From NCBI GenBank assembly GCA_018679315.1, contig JAHHLF010000142.1, positions 1 through 15,902 on the forward strand: a stretch of 15,902 bases of DNA, in the 5' to 3' direction. Origin of the DNA: Bacteroidia bacterium (lineage in GTDB: Bacteria > Bacteroidota > Bacteroidia > Flavobacteriales > Flavobacteriaceae). A program made the translations under genes and the position numbers. The notes beneath the pieces were generated by a model. It was given only the letters and a program-made list of their open reading frames with translations. It was not told the origin of the DNA and ran no database searches. Each line of letters starts with the position of its first letter. The first letter of the stretch is position 1. Positions 7,216-12,260 of this stretch are shown piece after piece.

Positions 7216-7566
7216 TCAATTAAACCACACGGCATACCGTTTTCTGCGCAGTTCCAGGGCTAGATCCTTCTCCATTTTCAATGCTTCCGCCCGGCTAGAT
7301 TGGGGTTGGATATGATTGTATAAGCTCGGTCGCAGATATGCACCGTATTTCTTGACATAATATGAGGATAGATCATGTCCTTTTTTACTCTTTGCACCCG
7401 TTTTATGTTGTTTGAATCGCTCTTTTGGCGACTTGCTGGTCATGCCTACATAGAGGCATTCCAGTACACCGTTGAATTGCGGATTGGCCGCCCGAAAACG
7501 CCAATTGTCATTGTATACTCTTTTATTGAGTTCTACCACATAGATATGGTATTCTCTTTTGGCCAT
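7216..7566 (-). CDS. GIY-YIG nuclease-like protein
   Basis: The 116-residue protein has the layout of a minimal GIY-YIG domain. HIYVVEL (7-13) stands in for the GIY strand, and CLYVGMTSKSPKERFKQHK (37-55) carries the YVG element with Arg50 and His54 on the following helix. A downstream helix, EALKMEKDLALELR, supplies a candidate catalytic Glu (Glu99). GIY-YIG domains cut DNA using one metal ion; single-domain versions are common in bacteria and mostly uncharacterised. An insert between the first strand and YVG (about residues 14-36) is longer than in classic members. Its ATG starts two bases after the tspO stop, so the two are likely co-translated. The substrate is unknown. Confidence 0.78.
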   Translation of the reverse strand: MAKREYHIYVVELNKRVYNDNWRFRAANPQFNGVLECLYVGMTSKSPKERFKQHKTGAKSKKGHDLSSYYVKKYGAYLRPSLYNHIQPQSSRAEALKMEKDLALELRRKRYAVWFN

Positions 7567-7568
7567 TG

Positions 7569-8027
7569 TTAGTTATTCAGCCAGATATAAGCATTTAGGG
7601 AAGTAGCGATCAAAAGCCAGATAAAATAAGGGAAGAGCAAGGCTGACTTCCATTTGAGCTTCGGCCAATACCTGTACAAAAAGTAGCCAACCAACAGCGT
7701 AAGGGCTGTAATGATGCAAAGAGCAGAAAGTACATCGCGGTACTCAAAAAAGGTAGGGTTCCAGGACACATTCAGTATCCATTGTACTGCAAATAATCCG
7801 ATCAGCATCAGCCTGTTCCCGGCTTTGGGCCATAGGATGGCCATATAAACGGAGAAACAGATCATGATCGTTGTCCAGGCTGCGCCAAATACCCATCCCG
7901 GAGGTGTCCAGGGGGCTTTGGATAATTCGGAGTACCATTCAGAGGCAACCCCCATATTAGTAAACAAACTACCGATATATAAAGCGCCAAAATTGAGTAC
8001 TAGAAATAAAATGATTCGTAGGATCAT
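7569..8027 (-). CDS. tspO: TspO/MBR family membrane protein
   Basis: The 152-residue protein has five predicted membrane helices, the standard TspO fold. Family marks are all present: WYSELSKAPWTPPGWVFGAAW (31-51) with Trp40-Thr-Pro42-Pro43, NVSWNPTFFEYRD (86-98), and the last helix FIWLLIATSLNAYIWLNN ending the protein. TspO proteins bind tetrapyrroles and sterol-like ligands and can promote porphyrin breakdown under light or oxidative stress. A perfect -7 element TATCTTTG (8053-8046) lies 19 bases upstream of the ATG. It heads a likely operon with the GIY-YIG protein (2-base gap) and a small membrane protein. The link between TspO and a GIY-YIG protein is positional only. Confidence 0.92.
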   Translation of the reverse strand: MILRIILFLVLNFGALYIGSLFTNMGVASEWYSELSKAPWTPPGWVFGAAWTTIMICFSVYMAILWPKAGNRLMLIGLFAVQWILNVSWNPTFFEYRDVLSALCIITALTLLVGYFLYRYWPKLKWKSALLFPYFIWLLIATSLNAYIWLNN

Positions 8028-8045
8028 TACAAGCTGATTTGATCA

Positions 8046-8053
8046 CAAAGATA
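8046..8053 (-). promoter_or_regulatory. -7 promoter element for tspO
   Basis: Read on the minus strand this is TATCTTTG, an exact match to the Bacteroidota -7 consensus TAnnTTTG. It predicts transcription starting about 10-15 bases before the tspO ATG. No TTG is found 17-23 bases upstream, so the -33 half is missing. Confidence 0.5.
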
Positions 8054-8089
8054 CGTCGTGGGGCTGTAAATAACCCAGCTGTGCATTGC

Positions 8090-8662
8090 TTATGTCAGCA
8101 CTAATTTCACATGTTCCCTTAAAGTAGGTACTAATGAGTTTTCAAACCATGGGTTCTTTTTTAACCAAATATTATTTCGACCTGAAGGGTGGGGCAGAGG
8201 GAAAAATTGTGGCAGATAAGCCTCCCATTCTGCAACTGTCTCTGTCAGGGTTCTCTTTTTACTTTGTTTGAGATAATAGGCTTGCGCATAGCTACCTACT
8301 AAAAGCGTCAATTTTAGTTCTTTCATCGAAATCAAGAGGGAATTATGCCATTGTGGAGCACATTCAGGTCTTGGAGGGAGATCACCTGATTTGCCTTTTC
8401 CCGGGTAGCAAAACCCCATTGGGATCAACGCAAATTTCTCGACATCATAAAAAACTTCCTTGCTCACGCCTAACCAATTTCTCAATCGATCACCGCTTGG
8501 ATCATCCCAGGGGACCCCAGTTTTATGGACTTTTGTTCCGGGAGCCTGACCAATTATTGCGATACGGGATTTAGGATGGGCACTGACAACCGGACGGGGA
8601 CCAAGCGGAAGATGCTCGCTGCAAATCGTGCACGATCCGATATCGCTTAGAAGTGTATTCAA
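8090..8662 (-). CDS. Uracil-DNA glycosylase family protein with possible Fe-S cluster; TTG start
   Basis: The 190-residue protein belongs to the uracil-DNA glycosylase superfamily, which removes uracil from DNA in base excision repair. Motif A reads GQAPGTK (38-44), followed by KTGVPWDDPSGDRLRNWL, and motif B reads HPSGRNN (158-164). Four cysteines, Cys11-x2-Cys14 and Cys85-x15-Cys101, are spaced like the 4Fe-4S ligands of family 4/5 enzymes. The start is unusual: an in-frame stop lies two codons upstream and the next in-frame ATG is beyond residue 80, so TTG at 8662 is the only reasonable start. AGGA about 9-12 bases upstream provides a Shine-Dalgarno-like site. Which UDG family it belongs to is unsure because motif A lacks the usual acidic residue. 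Confidence 0.82.
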   Translation of the reverse strand: MNTLLSDIGSCTICSEHLPLGPRPVVSAHPKSRIAIIGQAPGTKVHKTGVPWDDPSGDRLRNWLGVSKEVFYDVEKFALIPMGFCYPGKGKSGDLPPRPECAPQWHNSLLISMKELKLTLLVGSYAQAYYLKQSKKRTLTETVAEWEAYLPQFFPLPHPSGRNNIWLKKNPWFENSLVPTLREHVKLVLT

Positions 8663-8698
8663 AGTTTATTTCCTAATTAATGAAATAGCCTATTAAGA

Positions 8699-9679
8699 TC
8701 ATCTATTTGATCTAAAATTTACGAGTGCCGTCCTTCTTGGAATAGAAGCTTCATCATATAACATATGTAAACCAAAGTGCTCTAATATTTTATTTCCTGA
8801 TGCTAATTGCTCTTTGGATATTTCGCTTTTCCATGAAGTTATGTCGAACTTCTTTGTTGCGGTTGTTTTGGAAGGTCTGCTGAACTTGGGAGATGCTTTT
8901 ATATCTATTACAGGTGACGAAGATTGATCAATAAAATGCTGAATTCGCAAAAGTTCGGCATTAGGGTCTATCGTCCAATCTTCATAAAAAGTAATACATA
9001 TTTCATCCTCGGCAAATTGTGTCAAAGGAATGAAGTTAATTACAGACCAAATCAATATTTGTTTGTCAAGATAGGTACCGTCATCTGATATTTCATTGAT
9101 ATAATCCACATGTGGCTTCAGAAAGTCTTGGACCAGATTATCCTGTGCAAGGAAATCTTTTGGATCTGTCATCCAGTACCAATCTTTTTTGCTACACTTG
9201 GATAGTGCCACGGCGTAGGGATTTCGAATAAGAAAAATTGGCTTTATATGGTTGTTCCATTTGCAGACATTATATGCCAACAGATTGGCAAAGACGTCTT
9301 TAACTAATAGATTCTTGTATTTTGACTGCCAAATGTATGTATTGGAAGCTTCGGGCCTGGGGCTGTAAAATTGACCATTTAGAATGCGCTTGGCTAATTT
9401 TTGAATTTTGCCATGTTCTGCATCTGCTTTCAGATAATGATGCTTAGTAAATCCCGAAAATTTTAACTCTGGTAAAACTATATGGAAAGGCTCAAATAAT
9501 TCCCTGTATGTTTCGTCATAATTGATCAAGGAAGCAATCCATGTTGTACCGCTTCTTCCTGAGCCCAACAACCAAATAGTATGAACATACTTCACCTTAT
9601 ACAGGCGATATATCGGTTTTATAAAAAGGATCTTGAGGAGTTTCTTGACCTTTCGGAAAATGTTTTTCATGGAATGCAT
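8699..9679 (-). CDS. PAPS-dependent sulfotransferase family protein
   Basis: The 326-residue protein carries the sulfotransferase P-loop GSGRSGTTW (39-47), which binds the 5'-phosphosulfate of PAPS, and the 3'-phosphate-binding segment FLIRNPYAVALSK (149-161) with Arg152 and Ser160. These enzymes move sulfate from PAPS to a hydroxyl or amine on sugars, peptides, lipids or small molecules. The N-terminus is basic and hydrophobic (about 5-25), possibly a membrane-association segment. Translation may start at the first ATG (9679) or at the one three codons later (9670). Four hand-counted 60-base lines inside the gene average about 35% G+C, against about 50% in sampled lines of katG and the serine hydrolase, which hints at horizontal acquisition. 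It appears monocistronic with its own promoter. The acceptor is unknown. Confidence 0.85.
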   Translation of the reverse strand: MHSMKNIFRKVKKLLKILFIKPIYRLYKVKYVHTIWLLGSGRSGTTWIASLINYDETYRELFEPFHIVLPELKFSGFTKHHYLKADAEHGKIQKLAKRILNGQFYSPRPEASNTYIWQSKYKNLLVKDVFANLLAYNVCKWNNHIKPIFLIRNPYAVALSKCSKKDWYWMTDPKDFLAQDNLVQDFLKPHVDYINEISDDGTYLDKQILIWSVINFIPLTQFAEDEICITFYEDWTIDPNAELLRIQHFIDQSSSPVIDIKASPKFSRPSKTTATKKFDITSWKSEISKEQLASGNKILEHFGLHMLYDEASIPRRTALVNFRSNR

Positions 9680-9737
9680 GTATTGTATAAGTAAAACGTC
9701 AAGAATTGGGATTATTATCCAAGTTGATCTCTGGACT

Positions 9738-9771
9738 CAAAGTTAATATAGTACGTAAATGAAAAACTCAA
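9738..9771 (-). promoter_or_regulatory. Promoter for the sulfotransferase gene
   Basis: On the minus strand the -7 element TAACTTTG (9745-9738) matches TAnnTTTG exactly. A TTG at 9771-9769 lies 23 bases upstream, the long end of the spacing tolerated in Flavobacteria, and overlaps the stop codon of the preceding gene. The predicted leader is roughly 50-60 bases. Confidence 0.5.
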
Positions 9772-10661
9772 TTCCCTAAATACTTAAACTCGAACAAGAC
9801 CTCTGTAGTACCGTCAGAGATTGCAGCTTTTAAAAAGGCTCCTTCGCGCCAATACCTGATCGTTTTAGGGAACTCATTTACCGGATTATAGCACTCAAAG
9901 CCAGCCGCCTGAATTTTGGTCACTTTAAAGGGTGTAGGGATAGAATCGCTTTGCCCCATAACTTCGTAGTGCCAATGGTCGTTGGAACGGCGGAGTTCTA
10001 CATCTTCTTTCCAGACGGTATCTGATTCTTTCATTGTATATCCCAGGCCTATATACAACTCATCGTTGATCTTTTTCCAATGTTCGAAAGTCTCTTTCCC
10101 GGCTGCTTCATTCGTCCGTTTCCAGGAACCCAGGAGGTACGAAAAGTCGCCTTCCGAAGGCAATTTACCAGTAGCATGCTCATGCATGGTATCTAATTGC
10201 GTAATACCGGATACATGAGAAAGGACGGCTTTCCAGATTCCTTCTCGTTTGATAAGAATGTTGCTGGATTGGTAATTCGTTTCTGTAGAATCATTGATAA
10301 TGTGTCCGGTGCCAGCAATAATAGCTGTTCCGTTTTCCAGGATCTCTAATCTTTTGATCTCATAGATGAAATGATCATGATCCATTGGTGCAGCTTTGAT
10401 CCGTTCCATTTGCAGGGCCTTATTTGACCATTCCCCATCAGCAGTCACCATCTGGAAGTCGTCTCCCAAAATTCGATCGAGCAACATGGTATCTTGCTCT
10501 CGATACGCATTTGGCCACTCCACTTCTTTAAGATAACGAAGTGAATCCATATCCGAAGAATGATCCATTACCGAGTTAGGTTCGGCGACTTTTCTCTCTG
10601 CAGGTTGACAGCAACATATAGCAAGACCTATTAGTATCAATATGTTCTTATGAAAGCCCAT
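9768..10661 (-). CDS. Lipoprotein-like protein with DUF4440-like and DUF6265-like domains
   Basis: The 297-residue protein starts with a signal sequence ending in three cysteines (GLAICCC, 12-18), so it is probably a lipoprotein, although the lipobox is not ideal. Residues about 40-155 look like a SnoaL/DUF4440-type NTF2-like domain: YLKEVEWPNAYREQD, then DDFQMVTADGEWSN, and a closing IWKAVLSHVSGI. Residues about 170-295 look like a DUF6265-type lipocalin-like barrel: FSYLLGSWKRTNEAAGKETF, FEHWKKINDELYIGLGY and a final LFEFKYLG. Both folds form ligand-binding pockets; the function of the pair is unknown. It lies 18 bases downstream of the zinc-ribbon gene and is probably in the same transcript. 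Confidence 0.75.
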   Translation of the reverse strand: MGFHKNILILIGLAICCCQPAERKVAEPNSVMDHSSDMDSLRYLKEVEWPNAYREQDTMLLDRILGDDFQMVTADGEWSNKALQMERIKAAPMDHDHFIYEIKRLEILENGTAIIAGTGHIINDSTETNYQSSNILIKREGIWKAVLSHVSGITQLDTMHEHATGKLPSEGDFSYLLGSWKRTNEAAGKETFEHWKKINDELYIGLGYTMKESDTVWKEDVELRRSNDHWHYEVMGQSDSIPTPFKVTKIQAAGFECYNPVNEFPKTIRYWREGAFLKAAISDGTTEVLFEFKYLGN

Positions 10662-10679
10662 TTTGTTTTAAGTACTTAT

Positions 10680-11015
10680 TTAAGTAGAAGTCGACATTAA
10701 ATAAACAGCAAGGATCAGCAAGACCACAAGGATTAGTCCGCTCCAATGCCAGACAGGTCTTTTAATAGCCGATTTCTTTGTGGCATAGACCTCCTTTAAT
10801 TTTGGTGTGAATTCCTTTTTACTGATCGTACGTTTGCAATGGGTACATTCTGCAAATGTCTTCCTGCCAATGGGAAACATCGGGATCCAGAAGATATGGA
10901 AGTATTTTCCAAATTGGGTAATATTCTGAGTGCCCTGATTTTGGCAATAGGTACAGCTGGAACCGTTTACTAAAACAGAACCAATATTGCTGGCTCTTGA
11001 TCCGAAAATGATCAT
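10680..11015 (-). CDS. Zinc-ribbon membrane protein
   Basis: The 111-residue protein has two CxxC knuckles, Cys21-Thr-Tyr-Cys24 and Cys57-Thr-His-Cys60, which together would bind one zinc ion. Between them is a hydrophobic aromatic stretch (FGKYFHIFWIPMFPIG), and one membrane helix closes the protein (WSGLILVVLLILAVYLM, 91-107). This is the layout of the small zinc-ribbon proteins common in Bacteroidota. The N-terminal GSRASNIGS segment is short and polar. It sits between the SRPBCC gene (59 bases upstream) and the DUF4440-type gene (18 bases downstream). No enzymatic function is evident; a role in protein or nucleic-acid binding at the membrane is a guess. Confidence 0.75.
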   Translation of the reverse strand: MIIFGSRASNIGSVLVNGSSCTYCQNQGTQNITQFGKYFHIFWIPMFPIGRKTFAECTHCKRTISKKEFTPKLKEVYATKKSAIKRPVWHWSGLILVVLLILAVYLMSTST

Positions 11016-11074
11016 TAGGTATTGATTTATTGTTTATTAAATATCGGAATAATCAATGGAAACGAGTCGAACTT

Positions 11075-11503
11075 TCAAAGTTTCTGGGCTAAGTATGCAA
11101 CCAGCCGGTCTTTTAAAAAATGTTCCCAGCTGCTTGAACAAAAGTCAAAACAAAGGAATTCTGGAATTAGTCCCTGGTGTTTGAACTCTAACAAAGTGGT
11201 ATTTGATGACATTTCTTTCAGCTTCCAATGGATACGCGTTCTAACCCATTCTTTTTCAACGCCTGTCAACCCGGGAATTAGTTGATTTGCGTCAATGCAT
11301 TCCCATATCATTAGCTCATTTTCCTTGTAATCCAAAACTTTAAATTGATACCAGGGCTCTCCCCAGGAAACTTTAAAGACAAGATTCTTCTCGTCTATTA
11401 ATTTATCTTGTTGTCCCCACCAGTTCCCTAATTCCCGAGAAATAGCCATGAAAACCGCATGTCTTGAATTTGGTATTTCAAGCTGGGTGGTATAGTCTGT
11501 CAT
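11075..11503 (-). CDS. SRPBCC (AHSA1-like) domain protein
   Basis: The 142-residue protein is a single START/Bet v 1-like domain. It shows the opening TTQLEIPNSRHAVFMAIS, the helix end ELGNWWGQQ, the strands FKVSWGEPWYQFKVLDYKE and LMIWECIDAN, and the long C-terminal helix SSSWEHFLKDRLVAYLAQ. Such helix-grip folds bind hydrophobic ligands; AHSA1-like bacterial members are mostly of unknown function. It is cytosolic, with no signal peptide. It is probably the first gene of the run leading to the zinc-ribbon and DUF4440-type genes. The 43-base gap to the gene upstream holds a near-match -7 (TGATTTTG) within a short dyad at 11535-11549. Confidence 0.8.
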   Translation of the reverse strand: MTDYTTQLEIPNSRHAVFMAISRELGNWWGQQDKLIDEKNLVFKVSWGEPWYQFKVLDYKENELMIWECIDANQLIPGLTGVEKEWVRTRIHWKLKEMSSNTTLLEFKHQGLIPEFLCFDFCSSSWEHFLKDRLVAYLAQKL

Positions 11504-11534
11504 ACCTGTTTATATTTTGCAATAGCCTGTTTCC

Positions 11535-11549
11535 TGATTTACAAAATCA
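11535..11549. other. Short inverted repeat at the end of the secreted-protein gene
   Basis: TGATTT and AAATCA face each other across a three-base loop, overlapping the stop codon of the gene at 11547. With no run of U after it, it is a poor terminator. Read toward the SRPBCC gene it contains TGATTTTG, one base off the -7 consensus. Confidence 0.3.
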
Positions 11550-11984
11550 CTGTTTGATTTTTGAAGCTTCTTCTAATTCCTCAGGCAGTGTATCATCGTA
11601 TTTTAAATTCTGGACTTGCCACCGGTCTTTCGGTTTGTACAGGATAAATGTGAGACGGATCGGTTGGCGGTCATAGCGTAAAATAAAACTATTGACCTTC
11701 AAATGGTCGCCCAAGTTTTTTTCGGTTATCAGATCATAACCGTAATAGGAGCCGATCAGGGGCAGCAGATTCTTGTATTGATTCTTGAGATTTTCCACCG
11801 CATCCTGGTTCCGGTCCATCCATTTATTTGTAGAAAAAGCGTAATCAAATGCCTTTATAGGATCCAGGGCATATTGCCTGAAGAACTCTTCAGTAATTCT
11901 TTCATTCTCAGATTGGGCCTGCAAGCCATGAGTAAAACACAGAAATAAAAATAAAAATGTACCTAAAAGTAATTTATGATTCAT
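11547..11984 (-). CDS. Secreted protein of unknown function
   Basis: The 145-residue protein begins with a clear signal peptide (MNHKLLLGTFLFLFLC..., cleavage likely after LQA, residue 23), so it is exported. The mature part is mixed alpha/beta: a helix EEFFRQYALDPIKAFDYAFS, a second helix DAVENLKNQYKNLLPLIG, then strands around YYGYDLITEKNLGDHL, FILRYDRQPIRLTFILYKP and WQVQNLKYDD. The order of helices followed by an antiparallel sheet recalls NTF2-like or DUF3887-like small periplasmic proteins, but I cannot assign a family. It diverges from katG across 276 bases, with a tight 8-2-8 dyad (12016-12033) 32 bases before its ATG. Confidence 0.7.
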   Translation of the reverse strand: MNHKLLLGTFLFLFLCFTHGLQAQSENERITEEFFRQYALDPIKAFDYAFSTNKWMDRNQDAVENLKNQYKNLLPLIGSYYGYDLITEKNLGDHLKVNSFILRYDRQPIRLTFILYKPKDRWQVQNLKYDDTLPEELEEASKIKQ

Positions 11985-12015
11985 GATTGTTGACTAATTT
12001 AGTAAAGTTGCCATA

Positions 12016-12033
12016 TTCTCAATTTATTGAGAA
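12016..12033. promoter_or_regulatory. 8-2-8 inverted repeat upstream of the secreted-protein gene
   Basis: TTCTCAAT, two bases, then ATTGAGAA: perfect 8-bp arms. The site is centred about 40 bases upstream of the ATG at 11984, a typical position for an operator. The spacer is too short for a stable RNA hairpin, which favours a dimeric protein site. Confidence 0.5.
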
Positions 12034-12206
12034 GAGAAGACAACATCTGGTTTTTTAAAAGTACCAATTTTGTTAGGTAACCGAAAGAAATTCGTTAATT
12101 CACTAGAATCAACCAACCGGACTTTATGGTTATTCAACAAGTAAATTTTGCTTGCCTAAATTTTGACTATTTAACCATAATTATTTCTTATTGATATTAC
12201 CTAATC

Positions 12207-12221
12207 ATAAATTGAATTTAT
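12207..12221. promoter_or_regulatory. 7-1-7 dyad before katG, Fur/PerR-box-like geometry
   Basis: ATAAATT-G-AATTTAT is a perfect inverted repeat with 7-bp arms around one base. PerR and Fur boxes have this 7-1-7 layout (PerR consensus TTATAATnATTATAA), and PerR represses catalase genes in many bacteria. The base match to that consensus is partial, so assignment to a PerR/Fur-type regulator is inference. Confidence 0.4.
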
Positions 12222-12260
12222 AGTACATTTATTCTCTTCAACGATCAAAATTAAATAACA

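Larger units (their letters stand above)
11985..12260. promoter_or_regulatory. katG control region (divergent spacer)
   Basis: This AT-rich 276-base spacer separates two divergent genes and contains no credible ORF. It holds an 8-2-8 inverted repeat (12016-12033), a 9-base direct repeat TAAATTTTG (12142-12150 and 12157-12165) flanked by a 9-bp inverted repeat (TTATGGTTA 12124-12132, TAACCATAA 12172-12180), and a 7-1-7 dyad (12207-12221) 40 bases before katG. I find no exact TAnnTTTG with a properly spaced TTG; the nearest to katG is TACATTTA (12224-12231). Confidence 0.55.

Noticed and set aside
9707..9724. Hairpin TTGGAT...ATCCCAA after the DUF4440-type gene as a terminator
   Set aside because: It needs a bulged base, the stem is short and no T-run follows on the minus strand.
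12121..12260. E. coli-type OxyR site (ATAG-N7-CTAT repeated) before katG
   Set aside because: I could not find the four properly spaced elements; only isolated fragments occur.
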